A program made the translations under genes and the position numbers. A stretch of 23,609 nucleotides of DNA, taken from positions 1-23,609 of the forward strand of contig DLQL01000080.1 in NCBI GenBank assembly GCA_002477565.1. The letters are read 5' to 3'. The notes below the pieces were generated by a model that saw only the letters and a program-made list of their open reading frames with translations, had not been told where the DNA came from and searched no databases. Of the stretch, positions 8,316 through 16,281 are shown piece after piece; the stretch's first letter is position 1, and each line of letters opens with the position of its first letter. The stretch comes from Flavobacteriaceae bacterium UBA7433 (GTDB lineage: Bacteria > Bacteroidota > Bacteroidia > Flavobacteriales > Flavobacteriaceae).

Positions 8316-10103
8316 TTAATTTGTCACTTCTATCAGTTTTCGACGGTAGGCTGTTAGCAGTCTTGATTTTGAGATAAAGCCGAGGTATTTTCCATCTTTG
8401 ACAATGGGCAGGTTCCAAGCGCTGCTGTCTTGAAATTTTTTCACCACGACCTTCATACTGTCTGTTTCATAAAAAATCACCGCAGCGGAATTGTGCATCA
8501 AATCTCGAACAGAAACAGTTTCGTAAAGATTTTGGTCAAACATGATGCTACGGATGTCATCCAATAACAAAACTCCTAAAAATTCATTCTGCTCGTTGAC
8601 TACAGGAAAATTGTTTCGCGAAGATTTTGCAACTGCATGTTTGGCGACATAACCCAATTTCATGTCCGGTTGCAAAGGGATAAAATTGGTTTCAATAATT
8701 TTGTCAATGTCCATCAACAGCAGTACATTTTGGTCTTTGTCGTGTGTTATCAACTCCCCTTTTTTTGCAAGTTCCAAGGCGTAAATGTTAAAAGGAATGT
8801 ATTTTTTTGTAATCAAAAAGGAAATGGCAGCAGTAATCATAAGGGGGATAAACAGTTCGTGACCACTGGTGATTTCAGCAATCAGAAAGATGGCGGTCAG
8901 AGGTGCGTGCAATACACCTGCCATCAGTCCAGCCATGCCAACCAAAGAAAAATTACTCAGCGACAACTGGTGTTCTGAAACCCCCAAAGTATTGAAAAAC
9001 AGCGCAAACACAAAGCCGGCAACACTCCCTGTAAACAAGGAAGGGGCAAAAACACCTCCGACACCACCAGCTCCGAATGTGATTGCCGTAGCAACAACTT
9101 TAAAGACCACCAATCCAATTAAGAAAAGGATGATGACCCATTGGTTTTCGGTGACCACCTGAAAAATATTTTGGTTGAATACACCTTCCACATTTCCGTT
9201 CAACAATTTGTTGATGGTCTGAAAGCCTTCTCCGTAAAGAGGTGGAATAAAATAGAGGAGTACTCCCAAACCGAGACCACCAATCAAGAGCGAATGAATG
9301 GGTTTTTTAAATCCCCCAAAAAAACGACCGATGGCAAAATAGACTTTGCTAAAATAGATGGAGATCAGCCCACAGCTCAAGCCCAAAAGGATGTAATACC
9401 CTGTGTCAATCAAGATGAATTTATCTTTCAATTGAAAGTGCAAAATCGAATCGTCTCCCAAAAAGAAATACGAAGTTAAGATGGCAGAAACCGATGCCAA
9501 CAGCAAGGGAATCAAAGACACCAGCGTCAGGTCCAAACTGAAAATTTCTACTGCAAAAACAATCGCTGCGATGGGTGCTTTAAAGATTGAGGACATGGCA
9601 GCTGCCGCGGCTGCTCCAATCAAAAGTGTCCGAGAATTTTGATTCAAATGAAAAAGACGGGAGACGTTAGAGCCAATGGAGGCACTCGTTGCGACAGTTG
9701 GCCCCTCCAAACCTACAGAACCTCCAAAACCTACAGTGATGGGAGCAGTCAGGATGGAACTGTACATCTGAAACCGCTTCATGATTCCCTTTCTTTTGGA
9801 AATCGCATGCAAGGTCGCAGGAATTCCGTGAGAGACCTTTTGTTTGAGAAAATACTTGATGATCAGGTGTGTCAACAACAAACCGATCAAGGGAAAAACA
9901 AAATAAAACGCGGTGTCGTTGAGAACGAGCTTGCCTTTTAAAAGACCTTGAATCAGGTGCGTTGCGTTTTTAATGACCATTGCAGCCAAACCAGAAAGCA
10001 AACCGATCAGAATGCTCACCACATATATAAACTGTTGATTGGAAAGGTGTTTGTATTTCCAAATCAAAAATTTAGTAATGAGGTTTTTCTTTTGAGGTGA
10101 CAT
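8316..10103 (-). CDS. ClC-family chloride channel/transporter with two CBS domains
   Basis: This is a 595-residue inner-membrane protein. The ClC signature regions are visible: SHGIP at 91-95 (equivalent of GSGIP), GLEGP at 131-135 with the gating glutamate Glu 133, GVFAP at 350-354, and a pore tyrosine in FNIYALEL (Tyr 441). Two CBS domains follow at about 465-525 and 530-590 (the second starting SVRDLMHNSAAVIFY); CBS pairs in this family bind adenine nucleotides. Where ClC-ec1 of E. coli has an EE pair with the inner proton glutamate 203, this protein has Glu 186-Ile 187, so that residue is missing. It may therefore be a channel rather than a proton-coupled exchanger. It lies 46 bases downstream of aspS on the same strand. 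Confidence 0.92.
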   Translation of the reverse strand: MSPQKKNLITKFLIWKYKHLSNQQFIYVVSILIGLLSGLAAMVIKNATHLIQGLLKGKLVLNDTAFYFVFPLIGLLLTHLIIKYFLKQKVSHGIPATLHAISKRKGIMKRFQMYSSILTAPITVGFGGSVGLEGPTVATSASIGSNVSRLFHLNQNSRTLLIGAAAAAAMSSIFKAPIAAIVFAVEIFSLDLTLVSLIPLLLASVSAILTSYFFLGDDSILHFQLKDKFILIDTGYYILLGLSCGLISIYFSKVYFAIGRFFGGFKKPIHSLLIGGLGLGVLLYFIPPLYGEGFQTINKLLNGNVEGVFNQNIFQVVTENQWVIILFLIGLVVFKVVATAITFGAGGVGGVFAPSLFTGSVAGFVFALFFNTLGVSEHQLSLSNFSLVGMAGLMAGVLHAPLTAIFLIAEITSGHELFIPLMITAAISFLITKKYIPFNIYALELAKKGELITHDKDQNVLLLMDIDKIIETNFIPLQPDMKLGYVAKHAVAKSSRNNFPVVNEQNEFLGVLLLDDIRSIMFDQNLYETVSVRDLMHNSAAVIFYETDSMKVVVKKFQDSSAWNLPIVKDGKYLGFISKSRLLTAYRRKLIEVTN

Positions 10104-10117
10104 GGTTTACAGATGAG

Positions 10118-10144
10118 AAATCCCTCTTTTTGAAGGTGGGATTT
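10118..10144 (-). terminator. Hairpin between aspS and the ClC gene, possible weak terminator
   Basis: A 7-base perfect inverted repeat, AAATCCC at 10118-10124 and GGGATTT at 10138-10144, encloses a 13-base loop just after the aspS stop. No run of T follows on the minus strand, so it may only attenuate transcription or protect a 3' end rather than stop read-through into the ClC gene. Confidence 0.3.
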
Positions 10145-10149
10145 GTGAT

Positions 10150-11916
10150 TTAGACTTCTTTGTGTTCGGCAAGGTTCAATTGCAGGCTCAATTCTGTCAA
10201 TTGCGAATCGTCTAGTTTTGAAGGTGCATCGATCATGACATCTCTACCTGAGTTGTTTTTTGGGAAGGCAATAAAATCTCGGATGGTTTCTTTTCCCGCC
10301 AAGATGGCAACCAGTCGGTCCAAACCGAAAGCGAGCCCACCGTGAGGAGGGGCACCGTATTCAAAAGCGTTTAACAAAAAGCCAAACTGTTCTTCTGCCT
10401 CTTCAGGGCGAAAGCCCAAATGCTCAAAGAGCAAGGCTTGCGTTTTTTTGTCGTGAATCCGAATGGAACCTCCTCCGATCTCATTTCCATTCAAGACCAA
10501 GTCATACGCATTGGCCCTTACTTTTCCAGGATCGCTGTCCAGCAGATGCATGTCTTCTGGTTTTGGAGAGGTAAAAGGGTGGTGCATGGCGTGGTAACGC
10601 GCAGAGTCTTCATCCCATTCCAACAAGGGAAAATCGACAACCCACAAGGGGGCAAATTCTTTGGGATTACGCAAACCGAGGCGTTCGGCCAATTCCATTC
10701 GCAGCGCGCTCATTTGCGCTCTTACTTTGGAGGTCTGTCCTGAAAGAACGCATATCAAATCCCCCGCTTTCGCATTTGTTTCTTTGGCCCATTTGGCCAA
10801 GTCTTCTTGGTCGTAGAACTTGTCTACCGAGGATTTGAAGGAGCCGTCTTCGTTGCACTTTACATAAATCATTCCCAAAGCACCTATCTGTGGTCTTTTG
10901 ACCCAGTCAACCAATTTGTCGATTTCTTTTCGAGTATAAAAGGCGCCACCAGGAACGGCTATCCCAACAACCAATTCAGCTTCGTCAAAGATTTTAAAAT
11001 TTCGATGTTTGCTGACGGTATTCAACTCCCCAAACTCCATTCCAAAACGGACATCAGGCTTGTCGTTTCCATAAGTTTTCATGGCATGGTCAAAGGTCAT
11101 TCTCGGGAAATCACCAATTTCTATGTTGTTTACTTTTTGAAGTAGGTGACGTGTCAATCCTTCAAAAACATCCAAAATATCCTCCTGCTCCACAAAGGCC
11201 ATTTCACAGTCAATCTGAGTAAATTCTGGTTGTCTGTCAGCTCTCAAGTCTTCGTCTCTAAAGCATTTTACGATTTGAAAATACTTGTCCATTCCCCCGA
11301 CCATCAATAGTTGTTTAAAGGTTTGAGGAGATTGAGGCAGTGCGTAAAACTGACCGGAATTCATGCGAGAAGGCACCACAAAATCGCGTGCTCCCTCGGG
11401 TGTGGATTTGATCAAATAAGGAGTTTCAACTTCTACAAAGGCTTCGTTGGTCAGGAAGTTGCGGACTTCTTGTGTGACTTGGTGTCGAAAAATCAAACTG
11501 TTTTTTACGGGGTTTCTACGGATGTCTAAATACCGGTATTTCATGCGCAGTTCTTCTCCGCCATCGGTTTCGTCTTCGATGGTAAAAGGAGGGAGCAAGG
11601 CTTCGTTTAGTACCTGCATTTCAGAGACCAATACTTCGATGGCACCTGTTTTTATTTTTTCATTTTTTGATTGGCGTTCAATTACAGTTCCTCGAATTTG
11701 AATGACAAATTCTCGGCCCAATGTTTTTGTTTTTTCCAAAAGCGACGTATCCGTTCGGTCTTCGTCGAGGATCAGTTGCGTAATGCCATAACGATCTCTT
11801 AAATCGATCCAAATGACAAACCCTTTGTCGCGAACTTTTTGAACCCATCCAGAGAGGGTTACTTCTTGACCAACATTTGAGAGGTTTAGTTCTCCGTTTG
11901 TATGACTTCTGTACAT
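10150..11916 (-). CDS. aspS: Aspartate--tRNA ligase
   Basis: The product is a class II aminoacyl-tRNA synthetase of 588 residues from the ATG at 11916. The frame extends upstream to 11955, but MYRSHTNGELN is the family's usual beginning and the added 13 residues are not. An N-terminal OB-fold anticodon-binding domain covers about 1-105. The catalytic core has QSPQ (195-198), motif 2 CFRDEDLRADRQPEFTQ (218-234) and motif 3 GLAFGLDRLVAIL (527-539). The bacterial insertion (GAD) domain lies between at about 280-400. The length is normal for bacterial AspRS. It charges tRNA-Asp in the cytoplasm. A -7 box lies upstream at 11990-11997, and the ClC gene follows on the same strand. Confidence 0.96.
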   Translation of the reverse strand: MYRSHTNGELNLSNVGQEVTLSGWVQKVRDKGFVIWIDLRDRYGITQLILDEDRTDTSLLEKTKTLGREFVIQIRGTVIERQSKNEKIKTGAIEVLVSEMQVLNEALLPPFTIEDETDGGEELRMKYRYLDIRRNPVKNSLIFRHQVTQEVRNFLTNEAFVEVETPYLIKSTPEGARDFVVPSRMNSGQFYALPQSPQTFKQLLMVGGMDKYFQIVKCFRDEDLRADRQPEFTQIDCEMAFVEQEDILDVFEGLTRHLLQKVNNIEIGDFPRMTFDHAMKTYGNDKPDVRFGMEFGELNTVSKHRNFKIFDEAELVVGIAVPGGAFYTRKEIDKLVDWVKRPQIGALGMIYVKCNEDGSFKSSVDKFYDQEDLAKWAKETNAKAGDLICVLSGQTSKVRAQMSALRMELAERLGLRNPKEFAPLWVVDFPLLEWDEDSARYHAMHHPFTSPKPEDMHLLDSDPGKVRANAYDLVLNGNEIGGGSIRIHDKKTQALLFEHLGFRPEEAEEQFGFLLNAFEYGAPPHGGLAFGLDRLVAILAGKETIRDFIAFPKNNSGRDVMIDAPSKLDDSQLTELSLQLNLAEHKEV

Positions 11917-11989
11917 GGTAGTTTTGTTTAGAAGGAGGGTCGTTTCCACTCCCAAGCTATTTTTATTTTCTTGACCGACTTGGCCCTTG

Positions 11990-11997
11990 CAAATTTA
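11990..11997 (-). promoter_or_regulatory. Putative -7 box of aspS
   Basis: On the minus strand this reads TAAATTTG, a full TAnnTTTG match. A start point near 11984 would give a leader of about 65-70 bases. No clear -33 TTG is seen. I see no hairpin or T-box-like structure in the leader. Confidence 0.4.
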
Positions 11998-12102
11998 GTA
12001 TTTAATTGCCGAATTGTAGAATTGTACTTGAGCTTTCTTTGCGCTGCTTTGGATTTGAGAGCAATCCGATCAAAATAAAGTTTTCATTCCTAGAATCTTT
12101 AG

Positions 12103-12110
12103 TAACTTTG
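12103..12110 (+). promoter_or_regulatory. Putative -7 box of rsmI
   Basis: TAACTTTG is a full match to TAnnTTTG. It ends 18 bases before the TTG chosen as the rsmI start (12129) and lies inside the longer open frame, which argues against a start further upstream. Confidence 0.45.
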
Positions 12111-12128
12111 AACGCAAACGACATTTCA

Positions 12129-12803
12129 TTGGAAGCAAAGCTCTATTTAGTACCGACCCCTATTGGCAATTTGGAAGACATGACCTTCCGCGCCCTGCGC
12201 ACACTCAAAGAAGTAGATTTGATCTTGGCCGAAGACACACGGACTTCAGGCAAGTTATTGAAACACTTTGAAATTGCCACCCCCATGATGAGCCATCACA
12301 TGCACAACGAGCATAAAATGGTGGATCGGATCGTGATGAGAATTCAAAGTGGAGAGGCTGTAGCCATGATTTCAGATGCGGGAACACCTGCCATTTCTGA
12401 TCCTGGGTTTTTGCTCTCAAGAGCTTGTGTCCAAGCAGGGGTTTCTATTGAGTGTCTTCCGGGGGCTACTGCTTTTGTTCCCGCATTGGTCAACAGTGGC
12501 TTGCCCAATGATAAATTTGTGTTTGAAGGATTTTTACCTGTCAAAAAAGGAAGGCATACCCTTCTGACGGAGCTTGCTGAAGAAACCCGTACGATGATTT
12601 TTTATGAATCCCCACACAAATTGTTGAAAACTCTCGGTCATTTTGCAACTTATTTTGGGGCAGATCGACAGGTCTCAGTTTCTCGAGAACTGACCAAAAT
12701 GTTTGAAGAAACCCAACGGGGAACACTCACAGAAGTGATTGCTTATTTTACTGAACACGTGTTGAAGGGAGAAATTGTGATTGTGGTAGGGGCAAAAAAA
12801 TAG
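12129..12803 (+). CDS. rsmI: 16S rRNA (cytidine(1402)-2'-O)-methyltransferase RsmI
   Basis: RsmI uses S-adenosylmethionine to 2'-O-methylate C1402 of 16S rRNA near the decoding centre. From the TTG at 12129 the protein is 224 residues, about the usual length in this phylum. Visible are LYLVPTPIGNLEDMT (5-19), AEDTRTSGKLL (34-44), ISDAGTPAISDPG (81-93), CLPGATAFVPAL (109-120), FYESPHK (158-164) and SRELTK (185-190), all typical of the tetrapyrrole-methylase fold of this family. The start is not ATG. The frame opens at a TTG at 12006, and the first in-frame ATG (12180) lies after the conserved PIGNLED motif. The choice of 12129 rests on homology and the -7 box. Confidence 0.92.
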   Translation: MEAKLYLVPTPIGNLEDMTFRALRTLKEVDLILAEDTRTSGKLLKHFEIATPMMSHHMHNEHKMVDRIVMRIQSGEAVAMISDAGTPAISDPGFLLSRACVQAGVSIECLPGATAFVPALVNSGLPNDKFVFEGFLPVKKGRHTLLTELAEETRTMIFYESPHKLLKTLGHFATYFGADRQVSVSRELTKMFEETQRGTLTEVIAYFTEHVLKGEIVIVVGAKK

Positions 12804-12823
12804 AGGTTATAAAATAACCTCTA
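12801..12823 (+). terminator. Hairpin overlapping the rsmI stop codon, probable terminator
   Basis: TAGAGGTTAT and ATAACCTCTA form a perfect 10-base stem around the loop AAA. The first three bases are the rsmI stop codon. The tail after it (TTATTAAACAATTTTC) is AT-rich without a strong T run, so it may act as a 3'-end stabiliser or a moderate terminator. Confidence 0.55.
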
Positions 12824-13058
12824 TTATTAAACAATTTTCGCTAACCCTAATAGAAAATTGCACTCTGTAACTTTTATGAAAAATTCTAAAACAAGTTTAG
12901 AAATTCGTATCTAGTTCTTCAATCAAATATACACTCAAAGAATGCTGATTTCCTTTTTTTTTCGACAAAGAGTTGTTTTTTGTCGCCAAAAGGGATTTTT
13001 TTAGAGACAAGCAAAAATATTTTTTTACTTTTTTAAATAGTAAGGACTGCTGTAATTC
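12824..13058. other. AT-rich convergent intergenic region between rsmI and alr
   Basis: These 235 bases hold no open frame worth calling. A 7-base inverted repeat, CGACAAA at 12963-12969 and TTTGTCG at 12979-12985, has a T run on its left, so it is not a classical terminator in either direction. The part at 13006-13036 is very rich in A and T (AAAAATATTTTTTT). No promoter or RNA gene is recognised. Confidence 0.5.
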
Positions 13059-14174
13059 TTAAGAATCTCCTTTTATTTTTCTTGGGATTCGCTGAGAGAT
13101 ACCTGTCAAAATTTCATAGGATATGGTGTTGGATTTCTCCGCCCATTCTTCGACAGTTTCTTGTGAGTCAAAAAGCACTACCGGATCTCCTTCTTTGCAG
13201 GGAACTTCCGTGACATCGACCAGGAGCATGTCCATGCATACATTTCCTAAGATGGCACACTTCTGGTGGTGAATTTGTACCGAGCCCACTCCGTTGCCAA
13301 GGCTTCTTGAAATTCCATCTGCATGGCCGACGGGAATGGTAGCGGTTCGCGTAGTTTTCACTGCGACAAAAGCCCTGTTGTATCCCAAAGAGGTTCCTTT
13401 TTCAAGTACGTGAATTTGAGAAATGATGGATTTTAGGGATCCAACATTTTTCAGGTTGCTGGTTTCTTCAGGAGTGTTTCCAAAGCCGTACAAACCAATG
13501 CCCAAACGAACCATGTCAAAATGCCCTTCGGCATAATTCAGTACTCCAGAGGTGTTGGATAGGTGCAAAATAGGTCGGTAGTCCAACTGTTTTTGAAGCT
13601 GCGTTGTCAGGTTGGAAAATTGGTCGATTTGGTTTTTGGTAAATTCTTTTTCACTCGCATCTTCACTCGCAGCCAAATGTGAAAATACAGATTGGATTTT
13701 TAGGCAGGCGCTATCTTTTAATACCTCGAGTATTTGTGAGAGATCTTCTTTTTTAAAACCCAATCGATTCAAGCCTGTGTTGAATTTCAGATGGGTAGGA
13801 TAGTCTTTTAGATGGTTTTTTTTCGCAATCTTGACAAAGGCATCCAAGGTGTAAAAGGAATAGAGGTTGGGCTCCAACTGATAGTCAATAAGTGTTTGAA
13901 AGTTTGGGACTTGCGGGTGCAATACCAAGACAGGCAACTGCACCCCAGCTTTTCTGAGTGCGACTCCCTCAGCAGCATAAGCGACTGCGAGGTAATCCAC
14001 CTTATTTTTTTCCAAAAACCGCGCAATTGCAACCGCATCAAGTCCGTAAGAAAAAGCTTTGACTACAGCCAATACCTTGGTATGAGTTTGAAGCTTACTC
14101 TTAAAATAATGAAGGTTGTGAAGGACTGCGTCGAGGTCGATTTCAAGAACGCTTACAGGGCTGAGTTTTGTCAT
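13059..14174 (-). CDS. alr: Alanine racemase
   Basis: This PLP enzyme interconverts L- and D-alanine for peptidoglycan. It has 371 residues. Lys 39 in VLAVVKAFSYG is the PLP lysine. Tyr 265 in TSLGYNRAF is the second catalytic base, at the same number as in the Geobacillus enzyme. Other family stretches are KFNTGLNRLGF (130-140), LHLSNTSGVLN (204-214), VRLGIGLYG (222-230), IPVGHADGISRSLG (280-293), GNVCMDMLLVDVT (310-322) and the C-terminal RIPR. The family usually reads VVKANAYGHG; here it is VVKAFSYGLD, a variant common in Bacteroidetes as far as I recall. Its start overlaps the tdk stop by four bases (ATGA), so it is translationally coupled to tdk. It ends in an AT-rich gap facing rsmI. 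Confidence 0.95.
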   Translation of the reverse strand: MTKLSPVSVLEIDLDAVLHNLHYFKSKLQTHTKVLAVVKAFSYGLDAVAIARFLEKNKVDYLAVAYAAEGVALRKAGVQLPVLVLHPQVPNFQTLIDYQLEPNLYSFYTLDAFVKIAKKNHLKDYPTHLKFNTGLNRLGFKKEDLSQILEVLKDSACLKIQSVFSHLAASEDASEKEFTKNQIDQFSNLTTQLQKQLDYRPILHLSNTSGVLNYAEGHFDMVRLGIGLYGFGNTPEETSNLKNVGSLKSIISQIHVLEKGTSLGYNRAFVAVKTTRTATIPVGHADGISRSLGNGVGSVQIHHQKCAILGNVCMDMLLVDVTEVPCKEGDPVVLFDSQETVEEWAEKSNTISYEILTGISQRIPRKIKGDS

Positions 14175-14776
14175 TTTTTCTTTTTTGAGTCCGACTTGTT
14201 CGTGTTCCTTTCTTTGAAAAAGGCAGCCCTGCTCAAAGGTTCGTATTCTTCGATTTCGCCGAGCATGACCAAGTTTTCATCTGCGGTTTTTCGATGGCTA
14301 AAGTGAGCTAGGTTGCCTGTCTTTGTGCAGACAGCATGTACTTTGGTGACGTATTCGGCAGTAGCCATAAGCGCCGGCATCGGCCCAAAGGGCTTGCCTT
14401 TGAAATCCATGTCCAAGCCAGCCACAATCACGCGAATGCCTCGGTTGGCCAAGTCGTTGCAGACGGTGACAATCTCATCGTCGAAAAACTGGGCCTCGTC
14501 AATGCCAACCACGTCAACATCATTGGCCAATAAGGAGATGTTGGAGGAAGCAGGTACAGGTGTCGAGCGGATTTCGTTGGCGTTGTGAGAGACGATCTTT
14601 TCTGGGTCGTAGCGAGCGTCGATGGACGGCTTGAAGATTTCCACTTTTTGTTTGGCGATTTTTGCGCGTCGAAGTCTGCGAATCAGCTCTTCTGTTTTTC
14701 CCGAAAACATCGAACCACTGATTACTTCGATCCACCCAAATTGTTCTGTCTGATTTACGTTATTTTCAAGAAACAT
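14171..14776 (-). CDS. tdk: Thymidine kinase
   Basis: This type II thymidine kinase phosphorylates thymidine with ATP in the salvage pathway. It has 201 residues. Walker A is GSMFSGKTEELIRRLRRA (21-38), the Walker B/catalytic region is GIDEAQFFDD (91-100), and GLDMDFKGKPFGPMP (120-134) is the family's lasso and substrate segment. Of the four zinc cysteines found in many members, only Cys 150 is present (VHAVCTKTG). The second pair is replaced by YEPLSRAAF, so the lasso zinc site is probably absent. The C-terminal tail is Lys-rich (KSDSKKKK). It is the first gene of a two-gene unit with alr. Confidence 0.94.
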   Translation of the reverse strand: MFLENNVNQTEQFGWIEVISGSMFSGKTEELIRRLRRAKIAKQKVEIFKPSIDARYDPEKIVSHNANEIRSTPVPASSNISLLANDVDVVGIDEAQFFDDEIVTVCNDLANRGIRVIVAGLDMDFKGKPFGPMPALMATAEYVTKVHAVCTKTGNLAHFSHRKTADENLVMLGEIEEYEPLSRAAFFKERNTNKSDSKKKK

Positions 14777-14832
14777 TTTGTAATTTTAAATCGTGTATGG
14801 AGGAGTGTAGAAATTTTCTAAACAACCCTTCA

Positions 14833-14849
14833 CAAATTTATCAAAATTA
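14833..14849 (-). promoter_or_regulatory. Two putative -7 boxes upstream of tdk-alr
   Basis: On the minus strand TAATTTTG (14842-14849) is followed by TAAATTTG (14833-14840). Both match TAnnTTTG, one base apart. A start from the second would give a leader of about 50 bases before tdk. Neither has a clear -33 TTG. No matching box is seen on the plus strand for the divergent gene at 14883. Confidence 0.35.
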
Positions 14850-14882
14850 ATACAAGTACAGCCATACTAAATCCATCAAGTT

Positions 14883-15623
14883 ATGCACAAAAAAATAGAA
14901 GCAGAATTGGTGAGCATCGCTCATGGAATTTTACAGATGAAAAACAAAGGCGATGTGGTCGCTTTGCAACAAAGAGCCAAAGACGCTTATGAAAAATTGT
15001 CGGTTTTGGCTTTTGTAGACCGCTATCTGCAAACCACCCCGAATGTCGCAGAGACTAAAGAGGAGATTTTGGAGAAAATCACCCAGCAGGAGGAGTCCAA
15101 ATCTCAAGGCACTCCCAAAGAAGAAATTGCAACAGCGGCAGCTCCCCCAAAAGAAAAGAAAAAGAAAGCAGCACCAAAAAGCAAGCCTGTAAAACAAAGC
15201 CCGCCGCCGCCAGTTGAAGAGGATTTATTTTCTGTAGAAGCCATAACTTCCACGCCAGAGCGAATCCAATTAGGCAACCCCACTTTGGAGGAAGAACTCA
15301 AGGACACCATTCCCGTCGACGTGGCCACTGAAATGTTTGAGAAAGCAGTCCGAGTGGAAGAACCTCAAAAAAAATCATTGAACGACAAATTGGTACACAG
15401 CAACTTGCAAATAGGGCTCAATGACCGAATTGCTTTTGTAAAACACCTGTTTGAGGGAAGCCAAGAAGATTTCAACCGGGTTGTGTCTCAGCTCAATTCT
15501 TTTAAAACAGAAAAGGACGCCAATAAATTTCTGAACAAGACGGTAAAACCCGATTACGACTGGAACGGAAAAGAAGCTTATGAGGAACGCTTTGTTACAT
15601 TAATTACCCGTAAATTTGCCTAA
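14883..15623 (+). CDS. Conserved hypothetical protein with helical ends and Lys/Pro-rich linker
   Basis: I do not recognise a function. The protein has 246 residues, no signal peptide and no membrane segment, so it is probably cytoplasmic. Residues 1-75 are predicted helical and begin MHKKIEAELVSIAHGILQMK. Residues 76-120 are a low-complexity linker with Lys, Ala and Pro (KEKKKKAAPKSKPVK, then PPPP). The last 85 residues form a compact helical domain: KSLNDKLVHSNLQIGLNDR, AFVKHLFEGSQEDFNRV, then KPDYDWNGKEAYEERFVTL. The C-terminal pattern 'IGLNDRIAFVKHLF' looks familiar from flavobacterial hypothetical proteins. The DUF4254 gene follows after 54 bases on the same strand, so the two may be co-transcribed. 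Confidence 0.8.
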   Translation: MHKKIEAELVSIAHGILQMKNKGDVVALQQRAKDAYEKLSVLAFVDRYLQTTPNVAETKEEILEKITQQEESKSQGTPKEEIATAAAPPKEKKKKAAPKSKPVKQSPPPPVEEDLFSVEAITSTPERIQLGNPTLEEELKDTIPVDVATEMFEKAVRVEEPQKKSLNDKLVHSNLQIGLNDRIAFVKHLFEGSQEDFNRVVSQLNSFKTEKDANKFLNKTVKPDYDWNGKEAYEERFVTLITRKFA

Positions 15624-15633
15624 ATTTAAAAAC

Positions 15634-15652
15634 TCACAAGGACTTTTTGTGA
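15634..15652 (+). other. Short inverted repeat between the hypothetical gene and the DUF4254 gene
   Basis: TCACAA (15634-15639) and TTGTGA (15647-15652) are perfect inverted arms around a 7-base centre. There is no T run after it. It could be an RNA hairpin in the intercistronic region or an operator. A TAAATTTG box at 15611-15618, inside the end of the upstream gene, could start a transcript just before it. Confidence 0.2.
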
Positions 15653-15677
15653 TCATATAAGAACAAAACAGCAAGAG

Positions 15678-16280
15678 ATGAAAGCAGCAGCTTACAACCA
15701 AATTTTTGACAAAGCAATTTCCAGATACCACGAAATTGACAGTGTAGACCAGTCTTTTGAAAACCCATACGAGGCCCGTTCCTTGGAATATTTGCTCCAT
15801 CGAAAATGCTGGATAGACACGGTGCAATGGCATTACGAAGACATCATCCGATTGCCAGAAATCGATCCGATTGAAGCTTTGGCCTTAAAGAGAAAAATAG
15901 ATGCTTCCAACCAAGACCGCACTGACATGGTTGAATATGTAGACAGTTATTTTTTACACAAGTATACAGAAGTAGCTGCCAAGCCCGACGCAAAAATCAA
16001 TTCTGAAAGTCCTGCTTGGGCAATAGACCGCTTGTCGATATTGGCTTTGAAAATATACCACATGCGTGAAGAAGCGAACAGAACTTCGGCTTCTGAAACC
16101 CACAAGACCAGCTGCCAAGAAAAACTCACTATTTTATTAGAACAACGAAGAGACCTTTCTACAGCCATCGATGATTTGATTGCTGATATTGAAAGCGGCG
16201 ACAAGTTTATGAAAGTGTACAAACAGATGAAAATGTACAACGACGAAGCGTTGAATCCAATGCTATACGCCAAAAAATAG
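15678..16280 (+). CDS. DUF4254 domain-containing protein
   Basis: This 200-residue, largely helical protein has no signal peptide. It matches the DUF4254 pattern: NPYEARSLEYLLHRKCWIDTVQWHYEDIIR near residues 34-63, then a block with IEALALKRKIDASNQDRTDMVEYVD, then SPAWAIDRLSILALKIYHM, and a final helix with FMKVYKQMKMYNDEALNP. The biochemical role of the family is unknown. In other Bacteroidetes it is often found near glycosyltransferase genes (recalled, not seen here). It starts at the ATG at 15678, and GCAAGAG before it is a weak ribosome site. It converges with the ArsC-like gene, with one base between the two stop codons. Confidence 0.82.
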   Translation: MKAAAYNQIFDKAISRYHEIDSVDQSFENPYEARSLEYLLHRKCWIDTVQWHYEDIIRLPEIDPIEALALKRKIDASNQDRTDMVEYVDSYFLHKYTEVAAKPDAKINSESPAWAIDRLSILALKIYHMREEANRTSASETHKTSCQEKLTILLEQRRDLSTAIDDLIADIESGDKFMKVYKQMKMYNDEALNPMLYAKK

Positions 16281-16281
16281 C

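Noticed and set aside
11917..11955. 13-residue extension of AspS
   Set aside because: MYRSHTNGEL at 11916 is the usual start of the family in this phylum, and the upstream residues lie in what should be the mRNA leader.
12006..12128. N-terminal extension of RsmI
   Set aside because: The 41 extra residues begin at a TTG, contain a -7 box, and show no similarity to the family.
12963..12985. CGACAAA/TTTGTCG hairpin as the terminator of alr or rsmI
   Set aside because: The T run lies on the wrong side for the plus strand, and on the minus strand the hairpin is followed by A, not T.
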